Translations under genes and position numbers: made by a program
NCBI GenBank assembly: GCA_010015805.1
Contig: ML978137.1
Coordinates: forward strand, 62,001-126,000
Origin: Rhizodiscina lignyota
Taxonomy: Eukaryota; Ascomycota; Dothideomycetes; Aulographales; Rhizodiscinaceae
Length of the DNA stretch: 64,000 bases
Direction of reading: 5' to 3'
The notes under the pieces: generated by a model
What the model saw: the letters and a program-made list of their open reading frames with translations, nothing else
What the model was told of the DNA's origin: nothing
The model's database searches: none
Shown here: positions 1 through 10,740 of the stretch, one piece after another
Layout: each line of letters opens with the position of its first letter
How positions within the stretch are numbered: the stretch's first letter is position 1

Positions 1-60
1 ACTCATTTGCACCATTGTATATTGCCCATTCTTTCGTTCGTCTATTCAGTCTTTTCCATC

Positions 61-1491
61 ATGGTGGTGAAGGTTCCGCCGTTACTCTTCCTTCTATTGC
101 TCCTCGGCGCTCATCCCGGTGGCGCGTCGCCTGCTGCAAGAGGTAAGCTAAGCTCGTGTCATATACGATGTCCGGTGGAAATTCGCGCGAAAGAGTGTCA
201 ATTGATGTCATAACCAGGCCAATTGCAATATAATGCCCTCCACAACGCGATACGTCCGCGAATGGTCGCACCGCAGATAGCTCATGTCGAATCCTCAGTC
301 GCAGAGCCCACATCGACGCCAGCACCTTCGACGACACCGAAGCAATCACCAAAGCAGTCAAAGACCACCACCAGTACAGATGCTGCTGGTAAACCATACA
401 CAGCGAACGTCGCAAATATCGCGCATGTCGAATCGCAAGTGGCCTCCACGACTTCGCCCGCCAACAACTTCAAAGCACATACTGAAGTGAAAGCCTCGTC
501 ACCTTCTTCCTCGCAAGAAATAACCGCAACCGCACACACTGAAGAATTAGTACCACACACAACCGGGCATGGCGGCGCACAACCCGCAGACGCCCACGTG
601 GAGTCGCCTGTCCCTACACCACAGACTGCGCATGTCGAGCAGCCTGCACCTGCTACATCCTCAACACCGGGGGCGAAGCCGACGGCGCATGTAGAAATGC
701 CAGTGCCATCGTTAACGCCAGACCATGGAGAAGGGAAGGGTGGAAGTGGAAGTGCGCATTCGTCATCGTGGTCTTCAATTGTCTCTGCTGCCGAAGCTCC
801 ACCTCAGTCTCTTACGCCTGTCGTTCCTGCTGGTGAGGCATCATCACCGCACGCTCAAAGCGAAATCCAATCCTCTTTACCACCGCAAGCCATTACCGCA
901 GCAGCTGGCATCCTTACGTACGGCGCACATACGATATCATACAGCGCCGGCCCTACTGCCATCGCCATTGGCTCGCTGACCGCTGCCGCAGGGCAAACGC
1001 TCACAATAAACTCGACACCGGTGGTTGTGTCTGCCTCAGGAGCGTCACTGTACCTCCACCCAGCTCCTACGGCGTCAGAGATGGCTTCAACCACCGAAGG
1101 TGGCCACATTACCAGCAGCGTTCCTTTCGAACACATCACAGCGACCTTGACAGCCGGATCAAGTACGTGGCACGAAGTCATCGAAGCAACGAAAAACAGT
1201 GCCGGAAATCTTGTCGCTGTCACCTCCGGGGCTGATCAAGAAGTATGGGCTGCGGCTGCGACGGCTGCAACTTCAGCCAAAGGAAGCCAACACACAGCCT
1301 TAACACTTGCGAGCGAGAGCAGCGAAGCATCGAGCACCCCAACTGAATCGTCGACGTCTGGCACCGCGAGTGGAGCGGGTAGCTCCAGCGCAGCTACAAC
1401 AGGCGCAGCCTCTCGAAATTCTGATAATTCATTACGCTTCGCCGTAGCTGCCGTACTTGGCGCTGTTGTTGGCACAGTACTAATGTTGTAA
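61..1491 (+). CDS. GPI-anchored, Ser/Thr/Ala-rich cell-surface protein with AHVE repeats
   Basis: Two exons (61-142, 218-1491; 75-nt intron) give 451 aa. The N-terminus is a secretion signal with a long leucine run, ending near GGASPAAR. Residues from about 45 to 190 are low-complexity Pro/Ser/Thr/Ala sequence with recurring AHVE or AHTE motifs. The middle (about 245-310) is a more ordered stretch with the TYGAHTISYSAGPTAIAIGS type of motif found in fungal wall proteins. The C-terminus is Ser/Gly/Ala-rich followed by a hydrophobic tail (FAVAAVLGAVVGTVLML), the layout of a GPI-attachment signal. I infer a mannosylated protein attached to plasma membrane or wall. No enzymatic domain is visible and the exact function is unknown. 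The ATG at 61 is preferred because the signal peptide begins there. Confidence 0.8.
392..717 (+). repeat. Degenerate peptide-coding repeat (AHVE/AHTE units)
   Basis: Within the GPI-anchored protein gene, codons for Ala-His-Val-Glu (or Ala-His-Thr-Glu) recur about seven times from roughly position 280 to 710, usually followed by a polar residue and a Pro/Val/Ala-rich spacer (for example AHVESPVPTP, AHVEQPAPA, AHVEMPVPS). The DNA copies differ at synonymous sites (gcgcatgtcga, gcccacgtgga, gcgcatgtaga), so the repeat is conserved at protein level rather than being a recent DNA duplication. Confidence 0.65.
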
Positions 1492-2176
1492 TTGTACGTA
1501 CTACTTTGTTACGTGTAATGGGACTTGGGCGCATGAAATGGGCTTGAAAAGATAGGGTACGGCATTGTGATGGGACTTCTTAGCGGGCGTCATTATGAGA
1601 TGGCGAGCACCGCATGTATATACTTGAGATACCTTGGACATATTTACATGGCTGACATTGGGCATGGATACATATGGCTTGTATGTAGTAGTAATTGGAT
1701 GGAAACCTGATGGCTCATTTATGGCCTCCAGTCGGAGCATTATTCCGAATAGTTCTGTACTTCATCATTCTCGGACCCTTGAGAACTCGTTTTCCCTATT
1801 TCCAAAACACGGAGAATGAACAGGTTTGATTTCTTACTCTACCACAGCGGTAACTGTCGGTCGTCTCTGGCGGTGTTCGGCGGCCGAGGCCCAATCGTGG
1901 CCCCCGCAAGTTGTGAGACTACTCCACATGGATGGTGTGTAGTTTACAGTGAATGAAATATCATGTCCGGAATCCAATTTTGAGGAACCACTCCGAATTT
2001 CCATTATCTATCAATATATTTATTTTCCTGTTGATCATTTGAAGCAGCAAACCATTCCAATTCGACGGGAGTTATGAATAGTTGAGCAGCTGCTAAAGGG
2101 AGCTACAAAATCCGAAAATAAGAGCAAGGAATGACCTTAGGACTACTTGAGACGTAAAAGGCCTTAGACTTAAGAC
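1492..2176. other. Intergenic region between GPI protein and carboxyltransferase
   Basis: About 685 nt holding the 3' end of the upstream gene and the promoter of the carboxyltransferase gene. Short frames here have no recognisable motif, and no RNA gene or repeat was seen. Confidence 0.5.
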
Positions 2177-4249
2177 ATGCCTCAAGGGCCAGACGAAAAG
2201 GAAAATAAACAAAATGCAGACTCGGAGGAGGCACCAAGCGCGAAAGCGACGCGACGCTTGGAACAGCTGAATGGACAGCTCCCAGCAAATGGCAGCTCAA
2301 GAACGACACCTCGGCGGAAAGGCAGAACAAAACAGTCCTCACTTCCAGATGACTGGTCCGATGTCCTCGGGGAGCTTGACCAAGTCCGCAAGCTTGCACA
2401 GACGCCGAAGTCAGATACGACAGGCTACATTCGACACAAGACCGCGGGCAAGCTGTGGGTGCGAGAGCGCATTGAACTGCTGCTTGACGAGGGCAGTTTT
2501 AGAGAAGTTGGCAGTGCCGGTGGTACGGCGACCTGGGCGAGATTCCAGAGCCCGAAGAATGTTATGGAAGAGGAGAGGGAGGTTGTCGGTGATTTCGTAC
2601 CGAGCAACAACGTACAAGGTCAGTGATCTGTCTATCTCATCTAGAATTTGAAGCAGTGGAGTGACAGCTCATAATGGTTGTGGACAGGCTTCGGAAAGAT
2701 TCGAGGACGACGCGTGCTCCTGACCGCGGATGACTTCACCATACGTGCAGGGCACGCGGACGGAGCGCTCATGCCCAAGATTCTCTATATGGAGAAGTTA
2801 TGTGTCCATCTCAAACTTCCCATGATCAAGTTAGTCGATGGTGCCTCCGGGGGAGGATCTATCACGACGTATCGTGAACAAAAGGGCACATATCTACCGG
2901 AGCTGGAACTATTAATGTGGTTGGTGAGTAGTATATTCATCTCTTCGTTTTGGCCCCCCCCCCTCTTTGCGCCAACGGCACATGCAAACCCAAGCTCACT
3001 TGAGTGAAGATGCAAGAATTAGACTTAGGCATCCCACAGTGTGCAGCGGTCGTCGGTCCCGCTGTTGGCTTAGGTGCAGCCCGAGCTGCTGTGTCGCACT
3101 TCAGTGTCATTGCTACAAATATCGGCAGCCTTTTCAATGCCGGCCCCAAGATTGTCGAGGGCGCCACGTTCGAGGAGGACCTCTCATTCGAGGAACTCGG
3201 TGGCCCAAGCATTCACTGCTCAAACGGCGTCATTGACAACTCCGCACCAGACGAAAAGGGCTGTTACGAACAGATCGCGACGTTCCTCTCGTATGTCCCA
3301 AATCACGGCGGTGTGCTTCCTCCGTGCATCTCGTCATCCGACGATCCAAATCGGTCTTGTCCGGAGCTGCGAACTTCGATTCCCAGGCGGAGGCAGCGAG
3401 GATACCAAGTCCGACGCATCATCCAATCTCTTGTTGACGAAAACTCCTTCTTTGAGATTGGTCCACAATGGGGCAACACTGTTGTCGTGGGCCTGGCACG
3501 CCTACATGGCCGCCCTGTTGGCATCTTCGCAAACGACAATGAGACGAATGCAGGAGCAATGGACTCTGCTGGCGCCCAGAAGTATGACAAGCATCTGAGG
3601 CTATGTGATGTCATGGGTCTGCCGATTGTGCAGCTGGTAGACATCCCTGGCTTTGCGGTTGGGACGGTGGCAGAAAGAGGCGGAGTCATGAAGTGGGGAC
3701 TCGAGATGTATAAGACGCTGTTTTCGACTACGATTCCAATCTTCACTGTCATCATCCGGCGGTGCTACGGCATTGGCGGCGCAATCCTTGTCGATTGTCG
3801 GGAGCCAAATGTTAGGGTGGCATGGCCATCCGGAGAGTGGGGTTCTATTCCTCTTGATGGAGGTATTGAAGGTACTGCAACGACTCGGAAGTAGAAGGGA
3901 CTTCGATTACTTCGCTTACACTTATACAGTGAACCACCGAGCAGATCTGAAGAAAGCAGGCGACAAACGTGACGAGCTCTACGCTCGGCTGGAAGCGCAG
4001 TATATGAATCTCCAGAATCCCGTCCGCACTGCAAATAGGTTTGGCGTCGAGGAGATCATTGACCCTGCTCAAACGCGCTCATTGGTCTGTGCTTGGGCTA
4101 AACACATGTAAGCCCTTAAGCCTTTGGCATGAACAAGCCATTCTTCAATGTGAACATATGTGCTGATTTCGCAACCCAGGTATGAAAACAATTTGGTCGA
4201 ACGTCTCCAGCAGAGAGCATGCGGGCAGATCAAACCCTCTTTCCGGTGA
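2177..4249 (+). CDS. Biotin-dependent acyl-CoA carboxyltransferase, beta subunit (PCCB/MCCB family)
   Basis: Five exons (2177-2618, 2688-2923, 3010-3871, 3930-4107, 4180-4249) encode 595 aa, close to the usual 530-600. The family transfers CO2 from carboxybiotin to an acyl-CoA such as propionyl-CoA or 3-methylcrotonyl-CoA, normally with a separate biotin-carboxylase subunit. Both crotonase-like halves are present: N-terminal GxxRG/GGGSI and AAVVGPAVGLGAA (oxyanion-hole glycines), and C-terminal GIFANDNETNAGAMDSAGAQK, then DIPGFAVGTVAERGG and GIGGAILVDCREPNVRVAWPS. The extra N-terminal 60 residues are charged and low-complexity; a mitochondrial presequence is not obvious. No biotin-carboxylase partner lies in this window. 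The substrate cannot be read from sequence. The gene is convergent with the PhyH-like gene (176 nt apart). Confidence 0.85.
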
Positions 4250-4424
4250 TGCAAAGAATTGCGACTTGTGAAGCATCGCGGTCCGCGTCTACAAAAGAAC
4301 AAGATGATTGGCCATAACGAACTTTAAAAGCCAATTTACGAGGATAAATCAAGATGTGATTAGTAAAAAGATCCTTCTAGAAATGATCGCAAGAGTTGTT
4401 GTGGGAGAAGAAGCTCTGCATATC

Positions 4425-5633
4425 TCATTGTGCTGCGTTGAGTCGCATTTGTTGCAGCTCGTCCATGATTTCTTGCTTGGATTTACCTTCGCTCAAGCCT
4501 ACCGCGATAACCTCTTGCTGACTTGCTGGTGCCATTCCGTCCATTCTTGGAGGCATCTTGTCCAAATTCGTTGGAAACGGATACCCTTCACCTACCGCTG
4601 CTACGAATGACTTGACTTCTGCACTATCGCCTTGATTCTTGTACACCTCCACCAACTCATCCCAACAAGCCTCAATCAACGGCAGCGTATCGATCGTCTC
4701 CATTGGTTTACCAAATGCACTGCTGACTTGCATCAAGTTGGCACTTCGGTGGAAGTCCTCTGTCCGATTCTCGCCGGCAGCATGGAATAGTGCGTGGTTG
4801 AAGAACAGCCCGTCACCCTGCTCCAGTGGTAGTGTGATATAATGGTCGAGGAAATACTCCTTGAATTCCGGAAGTCGATATGCCATGAATCCCTCTTCAA
4901 AGCTCTGACTAAACGGCAGTAGTCTCGTCGGTCCACTCTCCAGCGGCATGCCCGTGTGTGCAACTGCACCTTGCAACGTGAGAAATTGGCTCGCAACTTG
5001 CATCGCCCTGGGGAACATGGCGCATGCCTCGCGCGTCTGAAATCCGAGATGGTAATCTCGATGCGGCATTTGCGCTTGACCTCCTGGCTTGACGACGTTG
5101 ACCTGAGTAGTGATCCTGTATGCTGGTCCCAGCCAGGCGTCGCATATGAGAGCGAGATAAGGATTGGAGTAGTACTTGAGGAAAGATGAAGAGTCCACGA
5201 GACAGTGTTTGCTGAAAGAGTTCCAGATGCGATCGTTCTTCCCGGAACCGGCAAAGTGGTCACCACCCTTTTTCGATTGTCTCTCTTGCTCGATTATTTT
5301 CGTATAGGCCGAATTGACTTTTTCTATGAGTGGCTTGTCTTTGAACATCCCCTTGAGCACTAGTACGCCAGGCCCAGATAATAGCACTGAATACCACTCA
5401 TCCTGGAGGGCGGATTTTCGTTCTGGGGTGAGCGATTCATATTGAGGAAGATTGTAAATGACAACATTTGACTCAATGGAGGAGGCTAATGGGTATTGAG
5501 ATGAAGTGGCATTCTGGGAGCAAATAGCCGCGAACTCCTTGAGAGATGGAGGCTCAGCAAGAGAGTATAGGCGGGAAGGTAATGGCTTTGTCGTGCCATT
5601 GGAGGCGCCATTAGTTAAATGCGTTCCGTTCAT
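4425..5633 (-). CDS. Phytanoyl-CoA dioxygenase (PhyH) family protein
   Basis: Single exon, 402 aa. PhyH-family enzymes are non-haem Fe(II)/2-oxoglutarate dioxygenases that hydroxylate acyl-CoAs or secondary metabolites. The iron-binding facial triad is visible as H191-x-D193 (PHRDYH) with a distal histidine in NHALFHAAGENRT (H280 or H284), and a downstream Arg (HRSANL) could bind 2-oxoglutarate. The first 30 residues are Ser/Asn/Thr-rich and probably disordered. There is no signal peptide and no C-terminal PTS1 (it ends in NAAQ), so a peroxisomal role like mammalian phytanoyl-CoA hydroxylase is not supported. Tail-to-tail with the carboxyltransferase gene, but co-function is only a guess. Confidence 0.85.
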   Translation of the reverse strand: MNGTHLTNGASNGTTKPLPSRLYSLAEPPSLKEFAAICSQNATSSQYPLASSIESNVVIYNLPQYESLTPERKSALQDEWYSVLLSGPGVLVLKGMFKDKPLIEKVNSAYTKIIEQERQSKKGGDHFAGSGKNDRIWNSFSKHCLVDSSSFLKYYSNPYLALICDAWLGPAYRITTQVNVVKPGGQAQMPHRDYHLGFQTREACAMFPRAMQVASQFLTLQGAVAHTGMPLESGPTRLLPFSQSFEEGFMAYRLPEFKEYFLDHYITLPLEQGDGLFFNHALFHAAGENRTEDFHRSANLMQVSSAFGKPMETIDTLPLIEACWDELVEVYKNQGDSAEVKSFVAAVGEGYPFPTNLDKMPPRMDGMAPASQQEVIAVGLSEGKSKQEIMDELQQMRLNAAQ

Positions 5634-6647
5634 GGTGTTTGTGATGTCTTAGCAAGAGGGTCAGTGAAGAAGCTCTCGATATATGCGACTCTTCAGAGCA
5701 GAAGGCTTTTCATATAGCCGTGTACGGCGGAAACTTTTCCGATGACACCACGAAAGCCGCAGACTTCGGAAACTTAGATGAGCTTCTAGTAAGTCAATCA
5801 ACGAGCATAATATGAGGAAGAGATTCGAATGCCCTTTAGCTGTGGGATGTCGACTTGCGATCAACGAAGAAGCAGGAGGAAGAGCATGCCTCGGCAGAGC
5901 TCCGAAGTGGCCCTTGCGGCAGAGGCTCAGGGCCGCGATGCGCCACCTTTTTGTCCTCCCACTTATGTATTCACGCACGTAAGCATCAGAAACCGCTCCC
6001 GCGGGCCAAGATAGATTTCCCATGGTAAGTGTTGTTGGTCATATGCAAGGAACGGGAAGTCTCACCAGGAATGCTTCGAAGCCAGCGAGTGCTTCGAGCT
6101 CCGCTGCTGATTGGACGTGCCAGATGACTCGCAGACTGCTTCCATCCCACTCGCGTCGCCCGAGCTTCCTTTTTCAACTACAGCTCAGAAGCCGCTGATG
6201 CACTTGTAGCGCACCTGCCCTCGGCGGACTGTCGACTCTTCAGACTTCTTTTGTTCGTTATGGGGCGCCCCGCGACCAAATTAATGGCCTCGAGGCATCG
6301 TGCTGCCCCGTCGTTGGCTCGAGCGAAGCGCTCAGCCCTGTCGACGCGCTCCCTGCTCAAGCGAGCTTGCAGATGTCGAGCAAGACGATCGTCCCGTATT
6401 TTCAAGCTTTCTCGCTCTTTCGGCATCTATTTTGTAGTCTGCTAGCTGCTATAGGCAACTAAACAAGATTAATACAGGTTTCTGTGCCCCCCGTGAGGGT
6501 GGACGAGCGATCGACCGAACAGGCATTTGGGATGCTCTTCATGTCGACGATCGACAAGTATAAAACATAGCACTCCCTCTTAGACATATTCAACTTTGCA
6601 GCTCATCCAGTCAGTCGCTTGTTTCAATCACTTCTCATATTTCTATC
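5634..6647. other. Divergent promoter region, PhyH-like and sphingomyelinase-like genes
   Basis: About 1 kb between two divergently transcribed genes. It holds several short open frames (for example 5661-6023 on the minus strand and 6251-6445 on the plus strand) with arginine-rich or low-complexity translations and no family resemblance. I treat them as chance frames. A TATA-like element lies near its right end. Confidence 0.5.
6559..6565 (+). promoter_or_regulatory. TATA-like box upstream of the sphingomyelinase-like gene
   Basis: The sequence TATAAAA occurs 83 nt before the ATG at 6648, followed by a pyrimidine-rich leader. This spacing fits a core promoter with a short 5' UTR. Not experimentally supported. 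Confidence 0.45.
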
Positions 6648-8734
6648 ATGAAAATCATCTCTCTTTTGCCTCTTCTCGCCCTTGGTAGCCTTGTCTTGGG
6701 AGAGCAGTCTACCACTGAGCTGAGCAAGCGCGATACTGCAAGTACCATCTGGAAGGAAATTGAAAGTGCCGCCACTTGCACTGCTTGCTAGGTCCGTTTA
6801 ATCGTCTGCTTCCTCCTAAGCGAAGTCATATTTCCCCAAGATTGTTGTTGATCTCATTCATGTTGTCTTCTTGGTTTTGGGTATTCTGGAATTCGCTGCG
6901 CCACGTTTCATCCATATGGCCTCGCCACATATGATCGACACACAGCTGACCCGTGCCTGTTTCAATCTAGGCAATCCTTGTGCTGTTGAAAGGGGTTGCT
7001 GAGCTCGGCAATACAATCTTCGTTGATACTTTGACAGAGATCTGCAAATTGTCTGGGGTATGTTTTGTTGGCTAATCATATCTCTTCGTTGCTCACCCTG
7101 CTTAGGCTGAAGATGACGACGTCTGCGAGGGAGCCATTAAGTTGGAGGGACCTATTATCGCAAACGATCTGCGTGGCATGAGCATCGGCTCCAAGACTTC
7201 TGATCTCTTCTGTATCACGTTTCTCGGACTTTGCAGCTATCCAGCTGTTACGCCTTTTTCCATCTCTTTCCCGAAGGCCAAGCCCTCTACAGCTCGCCCT
7301 ACGCCGAGCGGACAGGATCCAATCCAGATTGTGCAGTACAGCGACATTCATGTTGACCCATTCTATGTAGCCGGTTCGAACACGAACTGCACGAAGCCCA
7401 TTTGCTGTCGCGACTACAGCGCGGCTGATGCGCCTGGTAACAATTCCTCGCCTGCTGGCCCGAATGGTGATCACAACTGTGATGCACCAGTCAGCCTTGA
7501 AGAGAGCATGTATGCAGCAATCAATGATATTGCGCCTAACGCTAAATTCAGCATCTTCACCGGCGATATCGTCGACCACGCTGTCTGGAACACAACCCAA
7601 GCCCAGAATACAATTGACATCAATGATGCATACAGTCGCATGAGCAGCGCTCTGAATCTCATTTACGGCGTAACGGGCAACCACGAGATGTCTCCAGTCA
7701 ATGCTTTCCAGACGACCGCAGAGGGCACGAACGCTCAATGGGTCTATGATCTTCTCTCCTCCGCATGGACACAGTGGATCGGCGCGTCTTCTGCATCGGA
7801 GGCTGACAAGATCGGTGCTTATTCTGCAAAGTACTCTGATGGCAATCTGCGCATCATCTCGGTCAACACCAACTTCTACTACATCCAGAACTATGAGCTC
7901 TACGAGAAGACTATGGAGACTGACCCCAGCAGCCAATTCTCATGGCTTGTTACCGAACTCCAAGCCGCAGAGGATGCCGGTGAGCGAGTTTACATCATCG
8001 GCCACATGCCCATGGGCTCGAGTGACGCATTCCATGACGGCTCCAACTACTTTGATCAAATTGTCAACCGCTATTCCTCTACTATTGCTGCCTTGTTCTT
8101 TGGACACACTCACGATGACGAAATGGAGATCGCGTACAGCGACTACAGTGCACAGTCTTTCTCCAATGCAGTCGCATATTCCTACATTATGCCTTCGATG
8201 ACACCCACATCCGGCCATCCGGCATTCCGTGTGTACTCTGTTGATCCAGTCACTTTCGCGGTGCTCGACAGCACTACTTACATTGCAAACATGGACGATC
8301 CCGATTTCCAAACGAACCCACAATGGACCAAATACTACTCGGCAAAGGAGGCCTACGGCCCTCTCGCGTCGCCTCCGCTTGGTGATGGTGACGAACTATC
8401 ACCGGCGTTCTGGCACAACGTTACCGTTGCTTGGGAAAGCAGCGATGCCGACTTTAATGACTACATCAGCAGGAAGAGCAGAGGGTGGGATGTCGAGAGC
8501 TGCACGGGCGACTGCAAGACGAATGAGATCTGCAAGGTCAGAGCTGCGAGGGCGGAGAATAACTGCGTGACCCCGACGCCGGGAGTGAACTTCAGCAAGA
8601 GAGATTTGGATGAGAGCGGCGCGGTGAAGCATCAGGATGAGTGTGGTATCAGCGTTGCAAGAAGGACTTTGGGTTCGCTGGTTCAGCGGAAGGAGCTGTT
8701 GGAGTTGGTTGCGAAAAGGTCAGGACAGCAGTAG
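6648..8734 (+). pseudogene. Secreted acid sphingomyelinase-like phosphodiesterase with in-frame TAG
   Basis: Exons 6648-6791, 6971-7057 and 7106-8734 would give 619 aa if codon 48 were read. The family cleaves sphingomyelin or related phosphodiesters outside the cell. The order is signal peptide (MKIISLLPLLALGSLVLG), saposin-B domain (conserved Cys, about residues 35-115), then a calcineurin-like metallophosphatase with metal-binding motifs SDIHVD, GDIVDH, GNHE, GHMPMG and GHTHDD. The C-terminal Cys-rich tail is also present. Codon 48 (6789-6791), the last before intron 1, is TAG where relatives have Gln or Glu after CTAC (CAG to TAG would explain it). The splice sites are normal and I found no alternative donor that removes the stop. 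Everything downstream is intact, so the break is recent, is a sequence error, or is bypassed by an internal start or readthrough. Confidence 0.75.
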
Positions 8735-8805
8735 AAATAGCGGTCGACGGTATTGAACTTTCGTGCTGGTCTTGCGCCGTGCTGTCTTCTAGCTGAATAT
8801 AATAT

Positions 8806-10055
8806 TTAATCCTTGCCGTGCTTCTGTTCGAATTTTGCAGTATACAACTCGTACTCCAGCGATGCCATGACGAAAGATCCAGAACCGAGTACACTGTTGT
8901 ACAAGATCGGCTGTCCGATATAGTACTGTGGATGCATCATTAGTCAACGAAATACAGCACCATTTGGAGAGTTCTTACCGCGTATGATGCGGTCGAGTTC
9001 AAACTGCATACGGCTACAGTGCGGTTGTAGCCTAACGTGCCGTTACCGTTGTCCACGACGAAATTCTGCACAATGTATTCATATGCACGCGCCGCAGCAT
9101 TTTCGTAATGCGGGAGATATCCCATCCTTGACCCTTTGAAGAGTGCGTACACGAACATGGCGCTTCCGCTTGATTCAATGTAATTCCCTTCGCGCCCCGG
9201 CTGATCAAGGATCTGCCACCACGCGCCAGATGCGGGATCCGCAGCCCTCACGACCGCAGCAGAGAGTTTCTGGAATTTCTGCTGTACATCCACCAGATGA
9301 GGAGACAGCTCCAGTATGTCCGCGAGCGCCATCATGTACCAACCAAGACTCCTGCCCCAGACATGCGGTGAACCTCCCGTGATGGGATTGGCCCACACAG
9401 CCGTCTTGGAATAATCGTATCCATGCACTAGAAGGTCGGTTGCGTTATTGTAGCAGTGTTGCCAGAGGAGGTCTAGTTGGTATAGGACGTCATTAATGGA
9501 TGCTGTTGCAGTTTCGCCCTTGCTGTACACGTTGGCGTAGAGCGTGTAGAAAGGCGCGAAGGAGTACATCCCGTCGAGGTACGACCATTCCGGGTACACA
9601 AAATACCATAACCCCCCTGCGGGGTTGCGAGGTTGCAAGTCGATTGACCTGCGAAGTGCGGCAATAGTTTCTTGATATGTCTGATTGCTGTCTTGCTCGA
9701 ACAGGTTGATGAGGTTGTTTCCATTCGAAAATCGGTCCAAAGGGTAGGATATGTCTTTGCTCGCGTTACTCAGGACAGGTGTTACAGAGTTGACGCTGCG
9801 AGTGATATATGCTCTCAACTCTGGAGTAGATAAATCGTGTGGATACTGCTCGATTATGCGGTGGAGTGCTTTCTGTGTGATACCCGCTTGCAGCAGCTCG
9901 GATGAGTCGGATTGGTTGAGCATGAGTCCCTGTTCGCGGGATATGATGCTCGTAGCCATCCATATCGAATAATTGGAAGGCTTCTGATGTCCCCTTTGCC
10001 CGGAATAGCACGAAACGCCGGCAATGAAAAGTAATAGGGATAAAACGAGGTTCAT
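8806..10055 (-). CDS. Secreted glycoside hydrolase, GH88/GH105 (unsaturated rhamnogalacturonyl hydrolase-like)
   Basis: Two exons (10055-8979 and 8925-8806; 53-nt intron) give 398 aa. This family removes unsaturated uronic acid from oligosaccharides left by pectin or rhamnogalacturonan lyases. The (alpha/alpha)6-barrel sequence includes YPEWSYLDGMYSFAPFY, in which Asp is a probable catalytic residue, and WGRSLGWYMMALADILE, the family's WxRxxGW-type motif. Secretion is shown by MNLVLSLLLFIAGVSC. I chose the ATG at 10055 because it begins that signal peptide; upstream in-frame ATGs at 10067 and 10259 would bury it. The second exon adds a C-terminal helix ending KHGKD. Its 3' end lies 71 nt from the sphingomyelinase-like gene, with which it is convergent. 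Several N-glycosylation sequons fit an extracellular enzyme. Confidence 0.85.
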
Positions 10056-10740
10056 GGTGCCAGGCATGGCTGGCCGATTTCCCTCCTTCGTCGCATGAGA
10101 TAAAGAAGCGACGAAAAGAACAAGAGGATGATTAGTTGTTATAAAGAGACTCTTACAAATACGAGGCACCATCTTGGATGTAGACAAGGTAGGAATAACC
10201 TTCACGCGGTGGAGACCGATCGTCATACCAAGCAATCGCGCGGTTTTCGTGTAGTGCACTGGGCCATCTGGCTACACGCTAGAGTGGCAAAAGGTGCAAA
10301 ACTCTGAAGTTGCGATAACTCCGATAGGTATGGAGCCTCGTACTTCACCTGTGCTCCCCAAGGTTTACCCACTTCAGTACAAGGAAGTATTAGGAAAAGC
10401 CTTGAAAAGGTTAAAGATTGTGCCTGGCGATCTCTCGCAAGGTGGGCGTTGACCTCGGAAGCACCTAGGGTTGCTTACATCAGCACCAAGGACGCTAAGC
10501 CTAATCGCCCTGGGGACGGCGACGTCGGAACTGCCTACTTTCACTCTAACACTCCGCCCTACGCCATCTGAATATGCGGCTCTTGGGCGTTTATTGCATC
10601 GGATGTACCAATCAGGGGCCGAACCTACGCTTTTGCGCGTTCTGTGGGGCGTAACGCTGATGGCAACTGCCCGCGTTGCGTAATGTGAACTCGGTCGTGC
10701 AGACACTGATACGAGCCGCAAATTCCCCACAATTGCAGAA
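10056..10740. other. Divergent promoter region between GH88/105 gene and Zn2Cys6 gene
   Basis: About 685 nt separating two head-to-head genes. No RNA gene or mobile element was seen. CGG triplets of the kind bound by Zn2Cys6 factors are scattered here but do not form a convincing spaced pair that I can defend. Confidence 0.45.

Noticed and set aside
2951-2962. Poly-C run in intron 2 of the carboxyltransferase gene
   Set aside because: Simple homopolymer within an intron; no evidence for function.
5661-6445. Several open frames in the PhyH/sphingomyelinase divergent region
   Set aside because: Translations are Arg/Ser-rich, overlap each other on both strands and match no family.
7076-7936. 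Long minus-strand frame (286 aa) opposite the sphingomyelinase-like gene
   Set aside because: It is antisense to a well-conserved metallophosphatase domain and lacks its own motifs.
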